NCBI RefSeq assembly: GCF_001469875.2
Contig: NZ_LOPW02000010.1
Coordinates: forward strand, 465,665-529,664
Source of the DNA: Haloferax marisrubri
GTDB lineage: Archaea > Halobacteriota > Halobacteria > Halobacteriales > Haloferacaceae
DNA length: 64,000 bases
Direction of reading: 5' to 3'
Positions 1 through 9,035 of the stretch are shown piece by piece. The notes under the pieces were generated by a model, which made no database searches, was not told the DNA's origin, and worked only from the letters and a program-made list of their open reading frames with translations. Each line of letters starts with the position of its first letter. Positions within the stretch are counted from its first letter, which is position 1. Made by a program: the position numbers and the translations under genes.

Positions 1-359
1 ATGAACCGCTCGGGGCTGAGATACCGCGTCACCGCCGCGGCGAACAGCCCGATAGCGCCGAGGACGACGAGCGTCTCCCTGACGGGCGGAAACAGCGCGC
101 CCCCGAGCAGACCGGCGACGCCGAGCGCGGCCAGCGCGACGGCGGTCTGTCGGTAGCGACCCCGCCGGAGCGCCTCGTAGCGCTGTCTGAGGCGGGCGTT
201 CTCGCGTCGGAGGTCGGCGAGTTCGGCGCGGTCGGCGTCCGTCTCGTCGGTTCCGGCTCGCCCGAGGTCGCCGTCGCCGCCGTTGGGGGCCGACACGGTC
301 GCGTGGGCCTCCCCGTTGGCTAACTCCAACTCCCGGTCGCGACCGTCGTCCGCGCTCAT
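1..359 (-). CDS. Partial membrane protein with N-terminal coiled coil (C-terminus outside window)
   Basis: The frame is open from an ATG at 359 to the left edge, so the C-terminus is missing. About 119 residues are visible. An acidic N-terminus (about 1-45) precedes a charged heptad-like stretch (ADLRRENARLRQRYEALRRG, about 47-66) that looks like a short coiled coil. Two hydrophobic segments follow, consistent with membrane helices. Its ATG overlaps the stop of the upstream gene in an ATGA arrangement, so it is the third gene of a DUF58-led operon and translationally coupled. I do not recognise a catalytic motif. Such small membrane proteins are common beside DUF58/MoxR genes in haloarchaea; any role in that envelope system is inference. 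Confidence 0.75.
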   Translation of the reverse strand, partial: MSADDGRDRELELANGEAHATVSAPNGGDGDLGRAGTDETDADRAELADLRRENARLRQRYEALRRGRYRQTAVALAALGVAGLLGGALFPPVRETLVVLGAIGLFAAAVTRYLSPERF

Positions 360-862
360 CGGTTCGCCTCCGGCGCGTCAACGAAGCCGAGCGCGACGCG
401 CTCGTAGCGGTGGAGTCCGTAGGCGACGAGCGCCGCGAGGACGGCGGCGACCAGCGCGGCCTGCCACGCCCACCGGAGCGTCGTCCAGAGCGCCCACGCG
501 ACCCCGAGGGCGACGGCGTATCCCGCCGCCAGTCGGACGAGCAGAGCGCGGTCCGGCGGCCACCCGCACGCCGCCCCCGCGAGAAGCGGGAACGCGGCGA
601 GTTGCGCGCTCCCGAGCGCGACGAGGCCCGCGTCCGCGAAGAACGAGACGGCGGTCAGTTGCGCGACGACGAACGCGAAAGGGCCGTCGGACGCCGCCGC
701 CGCGGCGAGGACGAGGACGCCGGCGGCGACGCCCCACAGCCCGTTCGTCAGGCTCACCGCGAGGGTGAAACAGAGGACGCCCGCCGCGTCCATCGGGGTG
801 AGTTCGTTCGCGTCCAACACGGTTCGAATCGTCCGTTCGCTCTGGTTCACAGGTGTCTCCAT
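356..862 (-). CDS. Haloarchaeal multi-pass membrane protein in DUF58 operon
   Basis: A 168-residue protein with four or five hydrophobic stretches (about 26-48, 50-62, 66-85, 95-113, 117-140) and short loops, so an integral membrane protein. The ATG at 862 lies 6 nt after the stop of the DUF58 gene, and its own stop overlaps the next ATG. The three genes therefore form a tight leftward operon. No enzymatic motif is visible. It resembles the small membrane proteins (possibly the DUF7519 type) that accompany MoxR-DUF58 loci in haloarchaea; that family name is a guess from context. A structural or assembly role with the DUF58 protein is inferred only from linkage. Confidence 0.75.
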   Translation of the reverse strand: METPVNQSERTIRTVLDANELTPMDAAGVLCFTLAVSLTNGLWGVAAGVLVLAAAAASDGPFAFVVAQLTAVSFFADAGLVALGSAQLAAFPLLAGAACGWPPDRALLVRLAAGYAVALGVAWALWTTLRWAWQAALVAAVLAALVAYGLHRYERVALGFVDAPEANR

Positions 863-868
863 CGGTGT

Positions 869-2308
869 TCACTCCGCTGTGGTGGCCCGCGTCGTCGCCA
901 GTTCCATCGCGCTCTTGGGGGCGACCTCGTAGGCGGTGACGTTCGGCAGTCGTTCGAGGCGCGCTCGGAACTCCTCGAAGGCGACGAACCCGGCCGCGTC
1001 GCCCGCAGCCCCCGCGTCGGCGGCGTCGGCCGCGTCGTCGAAGAACGTCGTCGGCGTGAGGAAGACGCTCGTCTGACTGCTCCGCTTCGACGCGACGACG
1101 ACCGCCTCGTAGGTCTCGACCTTCGCCGAGTCGTCGGTGACGAGCACGAGGTGGTCCTCTCTGTCCGACCGCGAGCACGCGGACTTCACCGCGTCGAAAA
1201 GCGGCCGGTCGCTGACCCGCGAGACGTAGCTCTCGCCGTCGCGGAGATACGGGCGGAGCGTCGTCGCGAACGCCGAGTCGTCGTCGCCGAGGAGGCGACT
1301 CCGCTTGCGGGCGTCTTCCGGGGCGACCGGGCGGGACGCGTCGACCGGGCGGCGCGGGCTGGCGGTCGGCTCTATCGAGAGCAGTCGCCGCCGAATCGTC
1401 TGGTAGGCGTTCGACGACGAGGAGGGGCCGAACTCCCACTCCATCGCGGCGTCGCCGACGAACTGCGCCGAGACGGGGTCGCCGTGAGACTCCGCGGCGT
1501 CGACGAGGCCGAGCGCGACCTCGCGCGCGTACGACAGCATCGTCCGCCCGGTCGGGCCGCGGTTCATGTGCGACCCGCAGTCGACCACGAGCGACAGCAG
1601 GTAGTCCGACTCGGATTCGAACTCGCGGATGTACGGGTGGTTCATCCGCGCGGTGGTCTTCCAGTCGATCTGCGACAGCGTGTCGCCGGGGAGGTACTGC
1701 CGCGTCTCGTGGGGGACAAGTCCCGGTCCGGTCTGGTCGCTGGAGTGGTCGCCGAACGTCGTGCCGACCAGTTCGCCGCCGCGACCGACGTGGATGCCGT
1801 CGGGTGCCGGCGGTTCGACCAGACAGCGGGCGTCGACGTCGAGCGTCACCGTCTCGGTGAAAAAGCCCGCGCGTCCCTCGATATCGGCGGCGACCTCGTC
1901 GAACGCGATTCGCCCGGCGACGGGGAACTCGATACTGCACGTGACCGACCCGGTGGTCTCGCCGGGGTCGAACGCGACCGTCCGGCGCGCCCGCTCCGGC
2001 GCGTTCACGCTCGGCGGCGCGACGAGTTCGACCTCGACGGGCGCGTCGACGGCCTCGGACAGCGACGCCGTCAGCGTCACCGCGGCGCGGTCGCCGACGA
2101 ACACCGACGTGGGCTCGATAGAGACGGACGCCGAGAGGTCGCGGTCGACCGCGCGCATCGTCCCGACGGCGTCGACCTGCGCGACGACGAGCCACGCGGC
2201 GAGGCCGCAGGCGGCCAAAAGCGGCGTCGGCTCGTCGAGGACGACCGCGTAGACGGTGAGGAAGCAGGCGACGCCTGCGAGCGCGGCCCATCGGCGGGTC
2301 GGAAGCAT
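869..2308 (-). CDS. DUF58 domain-containing membrane protein
   Basis: A 479-residue protein. I chose the ATG at 2308 (MLPTRRW) because two membrane helices follow at once (about 8-45), and the upstream in-frame extension is arginine-rich and unlike this proteome. The DUF58 signature is clear at about 203-225: GDTLSQIDWKTTARMNHPY, the conserved R..PGD..IDW..(T/S)AR pattern. A following VVDCGSHMNRG segment resembles a degenerate von Willebrand A metal site. DUF58 proteins are usually partners of MoxR AAA+ ATPases in envelope or maturation systems. No MoxR gene is in view; it may lie left of the window. It is divergent from the DUF4129-type gene at 2526. Confidence 0.9.
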   Translation of the reverse strand: MLPTRRWAALAGVACFLTVYAVVLDEPTPLLAACGLAAWLVVAQVDAVGTMRAVDRDLSASVSIEPTSVFVGDRAAVTLTASLSEAVDAPVEVELVAPPSVNAPERARRTVAFDPGETTGSVTCSIEFPVAGRIAFDEVAADIEGRAGFFTETVTLDVDARCLVEPPAPDGIHVGRGGELVGTTFGDHSSDQTGPGLVPHETRQYLPGDTLSQIDWKTTARMNHPYIREFESESDYLLSLVVDCGSHMNRGPTGRTMLSYAREVALGLVDAAESHGDPVSAQFVGDAAMEWEFGPSSSSNAYQTIRRRLLSIEPTASPRRPVDASRPVAPEDARKRSRLLGDDDSAFATTLRPYLRDGESYVSRVSDRPLFDAVKSACSRSDREDHLVLVTDDSAKVETYEAVVVASKRSSQTSVFLTPTTFFDDAADAADAGAAGDAAGFVAFEEFRARLERLPNVTAYEVAPKSAMELATTRATTAE

Positions 2309-2525
2309 CGTGGATTCGATTCGTGCCGCCCAAGTTGAATGTTTGTGTTGGCGCGCGCGACGCTCGGCCGCGCGGTCCCCGTCGAACCGCGGCACACTCG
2401 GCACGTCAATCGGGCGTTAAACCCGCCGTTAACTCGGTGCAGTCTACGGGTTGCGCGGCGTCCGGCCCCGCGGAGAGTCGGCCGAATGCCAAAACCCATT
2501 AGGTCCCCCCGTCTGGCTACGAGTA

Positions 2526-4751
2526 GTGCGTGGTGAATCGGGCCGCCGGGTGCGGTTGCTCTGGACGATGTTGGTCGTCGCCTGTCTCGTCGCGACAGCA
2601 CCAGTAGCGGCGGTCTCTGCGGGGGCGGTCGGCGACGCGCCCGCCCCGAACGCGGACGGTTCGGCGTCGCTCGGGTCGGCCGACCGAGCGTCGGTGCTCG
2701 GGCCCGCCGCGGGTCCGCGACAGCAGACCGCGAACGCGACGAACAACAGCACCGGCGTCATCCACGAGAACCCCGACGAGGTCGACGACGAGAACGAACT
2801 CGACCGCCTGCTTTCGTACCTCTCGGGCGAGCTCAACGGGGACATCGGCGCGAGCACCCTGCGACTCAGCCAGGGCGAGTACGCGGCCGCGAAGGCGGCG
2901 CTCGGCGACGACTACGACGACTCCCTCGGCAAGTACGTCGACGTCGAAGGCGAGACCGGCGGCGACGGCGCGAGCGAGGAGTACCAGTCAGTCGGCGAGA
3001 CGCAGCGGGAGTACGTCGACACCGTCAGCGAGTTCCGCGAGACGCGCCGCGAGTACGAGGCGGCGAGGCGGGCCGGCAACGACGAACGCGCCCGCGAACT
3101 CGCCCGCGAACTGACGCGACTCGCCGAGGACGGCGAGACGCAGTCAGACCGGCTGTTGGAAGCGTTCGACGTCATCTCGAACCGGACCGACGGCGACCTG
3201 ACGGAGAGTAGCGCCCAAATCGCGGACGTACAGGCGAACGTCTCCGAACAGCGCGACGAAATCGTCTCCCGCGAGTTCGTCGCCACCAACCTCACCGTCG
3301 CCGACTACGACCGGAACATCTCCTTTACCGACCCGCTCGTCCTCTCGGGGTCGCTCGTCGCCGACAACGGCACGCCGGTCGAGACGGCGACCGCTCGCTT
3401 CGCGGTCGGCGGGCAGACGGTCCAGACCGCGGTCGCCCCCGACGGCTCGTTCGAACTGACCTACCGGCCGGCGCGGATTCCGACGAGTACCTCGTCGCTC
3501 ACGGTCCGGTACCTCCCGGACGACGCGTCGATGTATCAGGCGACGGAGCGGGTCGTCCCCGTCGCCGTCTCGCAGGTGAACGCGACCGCGAGCCTGTCGG
3601 AGCCGCCTGCCCCGGCCTACGGCTACGCCGACGCCGTCTCGGTTCGCGCGACGGTCAGCGTGAACGGGACGCCGGTGTCGAACTACCCGGTCGCCGCGAG
3701 CTTCGCCGGGTCGTCGGCGACCGCGTCGGCGACGAACGCGAGCGGCGCGTCGGCCGTCTCGGCGACCGTTCCGGCGAGCGCGACGGGGGCGGCGTCGATT
3801 CGCGTCGCGCCCGACGGCGACGGCAGGGCGGTCACGTTCGCCCCGACGACGGTGTCGGTCCCGCTCGAAACCGAGGAGACGGCGCTCGACGTACGCGCCC
3901 GCGAGACGACCGCCCAAACGGTCGTCGTCGAAGGTCGTCTCGAAACCGACGAGGGCGAGGCCGTGCGCGGGCAGTCGGTCGCCGTCAGCGTCGGCGGGCG
4001 CGAGGTCGCGTCGGCGACGACCGGCGAGTCGGGCGCGTACCGGACGACTATCGACCTTCCGAGCGGCGTGGCCGCCGAGAACGCGACCGTCTCGGCCGCG
4101 TTCGACGGCGAGGGGACGAACCTCGAATCGTCCGACGCGACGGCGAGCATCCAGCTCTCGAACGGTGCCACCGGGGCCGGGGCCGGAAACGGCGCGGCCG
4201 GTGGGCTCCCGGTCGACCCGCTCGACCTCGCGTGGGTCGTCGCTGGGACCGCAGTTGTCGGCCTTGCCGCCGCCGTGCTCCTCCGGCGGAACGGCGCTGG
4301 CGAGTCCGCGGCGACGCCGACAGCCGACGAGTCCGCCGCCTCGGGCTCCGACGACTCGACCGCGCCGGAACCGTCGGCGACCGGAGCGTCGGCGCTGGAT
4401 TCGGCGGCCGACGCGCTCGATGCGGGCCGGCCGAACGACGCGGTGGTCGTCGCCTACGCGGGCGTCCGCCGGGCGCTTTCGGCCGCCGCAGACGTCGACG
4501 ACGCCGCGACCCACTGGGAGTTCTGCGACCGGTGTATCGACGCCGGCGTCGCGCCCGCCGACGCGCTCGAATCGCTCACCGCGGGCTACGAGCGGGCGGC
4601 CTACAGCGGCCTCTCGGTGAGCGACGCGGACGCGGCCGAACTGGTCGAGACGGCCCGCTCGCTCACCGACCCGGCAGACTCCGACGCGCTGGAATCGCCC
4701 GAGTCGGGTGACGGCGCGGACGCGTCGGAGCCGGTCGGCCCGGTCGAGTAG
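2526..4751 (+). CDS. Exported DUF4129-type membrane protein
   Basis: About 741 residues from the GTG at 2526. That start is favoured because a TATA-like CATTAGG sits about 27 nt upstream (leaderless pattern), and it gives an arginine-rich n-region followed by a hydrophobic signal sequence; an ATG at 2568 would remove the positive charges. The exported part has a charged helical region (about 95-250) and two or three beta-rich Ig-like repeats (about 265-560) rich in N-x-S/T sites. One membrane helix follows (about 565-590). The cytoplasmic tail holds a DUF4129-like helical domain (about 640-720; DAAELVETARSL near its end). It forms an envelope cluster with the DUF58 and DUF1616 genes. Exact function unknown. 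Confidence 0.82.
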   Translation: MRGESGRRVRLLWTMLVVACLVATAPVAAVSAGAVGDAPAPNADGSASLGSADRASVLGPAAGPRQQTANATNNSTGVIHENPDEVDDENELDRLLSYLSGELNGDIGASTLRLSQGEYAAAKAALGDDYDDSLGKYVDVEGETGGDGASEEYQSVGETQREYVDTVSEFRETRREYEAARRAGNDERARELARELTRLAEDGETQSDRLLEAFDVISNRTDGDLTESSAQIADVQANVSEQRDEIVSREFVATNLTVADYDRNISFTDPLVLSGSLVADNGTPVETATARFAVGGQTVQTAVAPDGSFELTYRPARIPTSTSSLTVRYLPDDASMYQATERVVPVAVSQVNATASLSEPPAPAYGYADAVSVRATVSVNGTPVSNYPVAASFAGSSATASATNASGASAVSATVPASATGAASIRVAPDGDGRAVTFAPTTVSVPLETEETALDVRARETTAQTVVVEGRLETDEGEAVRGQSVAVSVGGREVASATTGESGAYRTTIDLPSGVAAENATVSAAFDGEGTNLESSDATASIQLSNGATGAGAGNGAAGGLPVDPLDLAWVVAGTAVVGLAAAVLLRRNGAGESAATPTADESAASGSDDSTAPEPSATGASALDSAADALDAGRPNDAVVVAYAGVRRALSAAADVDDAATHWEFCDRCIDAGVAPADALESLTAGYERAAYSGLSVSDADAAELVETARSLTDPADSDALESPESGDGADASEPVGPVE

Positions 4752-4814
4752 CGCGGCCGCGGGCCCCGACGGCTGACAAATGATTTTTGTGCTCGTGTTT
4801 CCCACTTCGGGTAG

Positions 4815-5822
4815 ATGTCGCAGCGCCAAGACTGGCGGTTGTTCCTCCCCGAGCCGCTCCGCACGCTCCCGGCCGACCTCGCGGTCGTCGTCGCGGGAGT
4901 CGTGCTCACGCTCGTCGCGACGCTCACGCCCGGGCTGGAGGGGACGCCGCTCCGAGTCGTCGTCGGCCTGCCGTTCGTGCTTTTCATCCCCGGCTACGCC
5001 CTCATCGCGGCGCTGTTTCCCGAGCGCGGTCCGCCGATAGACGCCCCCGAGGACCACGACCGGATGGGCGGTATCGACGGTATCGAGCGGGTCGCGCTCT
5101 CGTTCGGGACGAGCATCGCGGTCGTCCCCCTGCTCGGACTCGTTCTCAACTTCACGCCGTGGGGGATTCGACTCGTGCCCATCCTCGTCGCCGTGAGCGG
5201 CTTCACGCTCGTCGCCACGGCGTTCGCGGCGGCCCGCCGGTCGGCGCTCCCCGAAGAAGAGCGACTGGAAGTCCCCTACCAACGCTGGTTCGCCGCCGCG
5301 CGCGACGAACTGTTCAACCCGGCGTCGGGGACCGACGCGATGCTGAACGTCGTCCTCGTGGTGAGCGTGGTCCTCGCGACCGCCAGCGTCGGCTACGCGG
5401 TGGCGGTGCCGAAAGACGGCGAGTCGTTCACCGAACTGTACCTCCTGACCGAGGACGGAAACGACGAACTCACCGCCGACAACTACCCCGAGGAACTCGT
5501 CCGCGGCGAGCCCGCGTCGCTCGTCCTCGGCGTCGGCAACCAGGAACACCGGACGGTGAACTACACCGTCGTCACCGTGCTCCAGCGCGTCGAGGTGTCG
5601 AACAACTCGACGACCGTGTTGGAGTCGGAGCGACTCCGGACGTTCACGCCCCGGCTCGAACACAACGAGACGTGGCACGAACCGCACGAGGTCCGGCCGA
5701 CGATGACGGGCGAGCGTCTGCGACTGACGTATCTCCTCTACGAGGGCGCGCCGCCGGCCTCGCCGACGGTCGACAACGCGTACCGTGAGGTCCACCTCTG
5801 GGTGACAGTTCGTGAAGAATGA
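4815..5822 (+). CDS. DUF1616 family membrane protein
   Basis: 335 residues. The first ~190 residues hold four hydrophobic helices, with the conserved DUF1616 segment LPFVLFIPGYALIAALFP at about 52-69 and the RVALSFGTSI segment near 92. A further helix is near 176-195. The remaining extracytoplasmic part is beta-rich with several N-x-S/T sequons. DUF1616 proteins are archaeal membrane proteins of unknown biochemistry, often near S-layer, glycosylation or DUF58 genes. It lies 63 bp after the DUF4129-type gene in the same direction, so joint transcription is likely. An 8-bp stem-loop begins one base before the end of its stop codon. Confidence 0.88.
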   Translation: MSQRQDWRLFLPEPLRTLPADLAVVVAGVVLTLVATLTPGLEGTPLRVVVGLPFVLFIPGYALIAALFPERGPPIDAPEDHDRMGGIDGIERVALSFGTSIAVVPLLGLVLNFTPWGIRLVPILVAVSGFTLVATAFAAARRSALPEEERLEVPYQRWFAAARDELFNPASGTDAMLNVVLVVSVVLATASVGYAVAVPKDGESFTELYLLTEDGNDELTADNYPEELVRGEPASLVLGVGNQEHRTVNYTVVTVLQRVEVSNNSTTVLESERLRTFTPRLEHNETWHEPHEVRPTMTGERLRLTYLLYEGAPPASPTVDNAYREVHLWVTVREE

Positions 5823-5843
5823 CGGCGGAACCCGACCGCCGTC
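5821..5843 (+). terminator. Stem-loop at the end of the DUF1616 gene
   Basis: GACGGCGG (5821-5828) and CCGCCGTC (5836-5843) form a perfect 8-bp stem with a 7-nt loop, overlapping the stop codon. There is no strong T-run after it. A transcript-end or stability hairpin is inferred. Confidence 0.4.
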
Positions 5844-6013
5844 TGGCAACGGGGAGTCCACCAATTTACTGATATCTCTCAGTCACCCTCCGAAATCTGT
5901 AAGAACATCGGCGTAGGTCGTGTAACTCGTTTGTGTTCTAGTTTTATCACCTCTGATAATCTACAAGTAACGTTTAGGGTACTGCACGCTAAGGTGGGGG
6001 TAGCGAGGTCACA

Positions 6014-6661
6014 ATGCGAGACTCTGGAAGTACGGTTTCCCGCCGCGGCGGCCGAGGTCCGAAGATAGAACGCATCGCGGACCGGTACGGTCTCGACGGC
6101 CTCGGTGACGACCTCGTCGACGCGTGGCTCGGCGATGGTCGAGAACGACGGAGCCTCCGCGAACTCGAAGGCGACGTGAACGAGCGACTCATTCGGGCCG
6201 CGCTGGACGAAGCCGGCGCGCACGTCCTCGACGGGGAGGCGGAGAACTTCTACCGCCTCCTGACCAGCGACGACGTGACTGCGGGGAGTCGCACCGACGC
6301 GCGGAACACGCTTCGCGAACGCGGCGTCGACGTCGAGCAGTTAGAGGCGGACATCATCTCCTACCAGTCGGTGTATAACTACCTCAAGCGACACCGAAAC
6401 GTCGAGCGCGAAGACGCGAGCGACGACGGAGAGAGCGCCACCGAGTCGGGACTGGCGACGATTCGAAAGCTCCGGTCCCGGCTTCGGACGGTGACTATCG
6501 ATGTTATCGACCGTTTAGTAAAGGCCGAAGCGGTCTTCATCGGCACGTATGAGGTCGAAGTCGATATCCGCGTCACCTGCACAGACTGCGACACGCGAAT
6601 GACCCCGACGACACTCCTCTCCTCCGGGCACTGCGACTGCGAACAGGGCGGGGACGAGTAG
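6014..6661 (+). CDS. rdfA: Rod-determining factor RdfA
   Basis: 215 residues. The N-terminal region (KIERIADRYGLDGLGDDLVDAWLG, described here in parts: KIERIADRYGL then GDDLVDAWLG) matches my memory of RdfA (H. volcanii HVO_2174), which is required for rod-shaped cells. The middle (about 55-135) is helical and polar. The C-terminus has a putative metal-binding set, TCTDCDTRM (about 195-203) with a later HCDCE, i.e. paired cysteines like a small zinc ribbon. There is no signal or membrane segment, so it is cytoplasmic. It is followed after 34 bp by sph3, which suggests one operon. The mechanism of RdfA is not established; a regulatory role is from the literature as I recall it. Confidence 0.9.
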   Translation: MRDSGSTVSRRGGRGPKIERIADRYGLDGLGDDLVDAWLGDGRERRSLRELEGDVNERLIRAALDEAGAHVLDGEAENFYRLLTSDDVTAGSRTDARNTLRERGVDVEQLEADIISYQSVYNYLKRHRNVEREDASDDGESATESGLATIRKLRSRLRTVTIDVIDRLVKAEAVFIGTYEVEVDIRVTCTDCDTRMTPTTLLSSGHCDCEQGGDE

Positions 6662-6695
6662 CGATTCGGGCACACCAACAATCCACATCTGACAC

Positions 6696-8654
6696 ATGAA
6701 CGATTCAGAGGCACTTCAGACGGCGACGGTACACATACGAAACATCGGCGGCATCGACGAGCGGACCGTCAGGCTCGAACCCGGCGTGACCGTTCTCACC
6801 GGCCGTAACGCGACGAACCGAACCTCCTTCCTGCGGGCGCTCATGGGCGCGTGCGGAAGCGACGCGGTCAGTCTCAAAGGCGACGCCGACGAGGGGTCGG
6901 TCGAACTCGAACTCGACGGACGAACGTACACCCGCATCCTCTCTCGCGAGAACGGGGCGGTCGCGACCGACGGCACGCCGTATCTCCAAGACACGACGAC
7001 CGCGGACCGCTTCGCGTTCCTCCTCGGGTCGAACGAGGCGCGGCGGGCGGTCGTCGCGGAGCGCGACCTCCACGACGTCATCATGGCCCCGGTCGACACC
7101 GACGCCATCGAGGCCGAAATCGAGCGCCTGCAGAACCGACGCAAGAAAGTCGAACAGCGACTCGACTCGCTCGACTCGCTGGAGGCCGACCGCCGGTCGC
7201 TCGAATCGAAGCGCGACGACCTCGAAGCCGAAATCGAGGACCTCGAGGCCGAGCGCGACGACCTCGAAGCCGAAATCGAGGCCGAAGACCGGACGGTCGA
7301 GGCCCAACGCGAGAACCAAGCCGCGTTAGACGAGGTGCTGTCGGACCTGCAGTCGGCGCGGTCGGACCTCGAAACCGTCCGCTTCCGCCTCCAAAGCGAG
7401 CGCGAGAGCGTCGAATCGCTCCGCGAGGAGCGCTCCGAACTCCAGTCGGAACTCGATTCGTTCGAGACCGAGGAGGTCGACCGCGGCGAGGCGAACGACC
7501 GCATCGAGTCGATTCGGTCGCGCATCGAGTCGCTCAACTCGACGATTTCGGAGCTTCAGACCATCGTCCAGTACACGGAGGACGTGCTCGAAGGCAAGGC
7601 CGACCTCGTCGAGGACTCGCTGGGCGCGGTCGGCGACGGTTCGGTGACGGACCAGCTCGTCTCCTCGGAGACCATCACCTGCTGGACCTGCGGCACCGAG
7701 GTCGACCGCGACCAGATTCGGGGGACGACCGACCGCCTCCGCGAGGTCAGAGACGAACAGCGCGAGGAACGCGCCGAACTCCGCCGCGAACTCGACGAAC
7801 TCGAACGCTCGATGCGGGCGGCGGAACAGGCCCAGCGCGACCGCCGGAAGCTCCGCGATAAGCTCCAGCGCCTCGAAGACGAACTCGACCGCCGGACCGG
7901 GCAAATCGAGTCGCTGACCGACCAGCGCGAGGAACTCGCCGAGCGGGTCGAGTCGCTCGAAGCCGACGCGTCGGACCTCCGCGGGCAGGCCGAAGGCGAC
8001 CTCATCGAACTCCACACGGAACTCAACGAGGTCGAGTTCACGCTCGACCGGACGCGTGACAACCTCGCGTCCGTCCACGACGACCTCGACGCCCTCGACG
8101 ACCGGTTCGACGAGCGCGAGGAACTCGAACTCGAGCGCGAGCAGGTGAACGTGGAACTCGAATCTGCGCGAACCCGGATTCGGTCGCTGACCACGGCGGC
8201 GGTCGAGGCGTTCAACGAGGAGATGGAGACGGTCCTCGACCTCCTCGCCTACGACAACATCGAGCGCGTCTGGCTGGAGCAGGTCGAACGCCGGGTCCGC
8301 GAGGGGCGTCGCAAGGTCGAAAAGACCCAGTTCGAACTCCACATCGTCCGCGCGTCCGACTCCGGCGCGGTGTACGAGGACTCCATCGACCACCTCAGCG
8401 AGAGCGAGCGCGAGGTCGTCGGCCTCGTGTTCGCCCTCGCGGGCTATCTCGTCCACGAGGTGTACGAGGAGGTCCCGTTCATGCTCCTCGACTCGGTCGA
8501 GGCCATCGACGCCGAGCGCATCGCCGCGCTCGTCGACCACTTCGAGCAGTACCCGACGTTCCTCGTCGCGGCCCTCCTCCCGGAGGACGCGGAGGCCCTC
8601 GACGCGTCGTACCGGCGCGTCACGTGGGGCCCCGACGTGACGCCCGCCGCCTGA
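6696..8654 (+). CDS. sph3: Archaea-specific SMC-related protein Sph3
   Basis: 652 residues in SMC/Rad50 architecture. The N-terminal head has a Walker A-like loop GRNATNRTS (36-44). Long coiled coils (about 140-315 and 345-540) flank a CWTC zinc-hook-like motif (C329, C332). The C-terminal head has the ABC signature-like HLSESE (566-571) and a Walker B-like FMLLDS (595-600). The canonical Walker A lysine is replaced by arginine and the Walker B glutamate position by serine, so ATP hydrolysis is probably weak or altered. It matches my memory of Sph3 (HVO_2175). It is downstream of rdfA and upstream of a HalOD1 gene. A role in morphology or signalling is inferred from those neighbours. Confidence 0.9.
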   Translation: MNDSEALQTATVHIRNIGGIDERTVRLEPGVTVLTGRNATNRTSFLRALMGACGSDAVSLKGDADEGSVELELDGRTYTRILSRENGAVATDGTPYLQDTTTADRFAFLLGSNEARRAVVAERDLHDVIMAPVDTDAIEAEIERLQNRRKKVEQRLDSLDSLEADRRSLESKRDDLEAEIEDLEAERDDLEAEIEAEDRTVEAQRENQAALDEVLSDLQSARSDLETVRFRLQSERESVESLREERSELQSELDSFETEEVDRGEANDRIESIRSRIESLNSTISELQTIVQYTEDVLEGKADLVEDSLGAVGDGSVTDQLVSSETITCWTCGTEVDRDQIRGTTDRLREVRDEQREERAELRRELDELERSMRAAEQAQRDRRKLRDKLQRLEDELDRRTGQIESLTDQREELAERVESLEADASDLRGQAEGDLIELHTELNEVEFTLDRTRDNLASVHDDLDALDDRFDEREELELEREQVNVELESARTRIRSLTTAAVEAFNEEMETVLDLLAYDNIERVWLEQVERRVREGRRKVEKTQFELHIVRASDSGAVYEDSIDHLSESEREVVGLVFALAGYLVHEVYEEVPFMLLDSVEAIDAERIAALVDHFEQYPTFLVAALLPEDAEALDASYRRVTWGPDVTPAA

Positions 8655-9035
8655 CCGACCCGCGCGATTTCCGGCGGTCTCTTTTCGTCTTCGTTGCTCT
8701 CAGTCGGGTTCCGTCCGACTGGACACGCTCGCGGTGCCGTGGCAGCACCGGGTCCGGCCGACATCCGACCCGAATCGTCCGATGATTCGCCCCTTTCGAG
8801 TCTTTTTTCGGGCCATCTCCCGAAGCGAGTATTGCAGTATTGTATCACTATCAGGGAGACATACCGTTAGTACGCAAGAAATATAACACATCGAAACGAC
8901 GTATCGCACGGACGATACTGGGGGGACGAAACCATCATCACATCAGACACGCAGTTCCGAGACGAGTTCGAACCGACACGGGTTTGGTACGACTGCGAGC
9001 GTACCGAGCCAGTCTCTGAGGCGGTTGTCGCGGCC
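8655..9035. other. Intergenic region with T-rich end and promoter for the HalOD1 gene
   Basis: This 381-bp stretch has no gene with a standard start. A T-rich tract TCTCTTTTCGTC follows the sph3 stop and may end its transcript. A TATA-like AAATATAAC lies at about 8879-8887. From 8871 the frame of the HalOD1 gene is open and continues into 9036, so roughly 8934-9035 probably encodes its N-terminus (see that entry). Confidence 0.55.
8879..8887 (+). promoter_or_regulatory. TATA-like element of HalOD1 gene
   Basis: AAATATAAC in otherwise GC-rich DNA. Archaeal spacing would put the transcript start near 8910, well before the first standard start codon at 9036. Confidence 0.5.

Noticed and set aside
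378..2333. Very long arginine-rich frame (651 codons) opposite or across the DUF58 operon
   Set aside because: It is a shadow of the GC-rich real genes: low complexity of Arg/Gly/Ala, no domains, and it crosses two well-supported genes.
3144..5864. 906-codon minus-strand frame across the DUF4129 and DUF1616 genes
   Set aside because: Composition (Arg, Val, Gly, His) is typical of antisense GC-rich frames and no known domain is visible, while the plus strand has clear domains.
7205..7290. Direct repeats of about 25 bp in sph3
   Set aside because: They encode the heptad pattern of the coiled coil (repeated DDLEAEIE) and need no further explanation.
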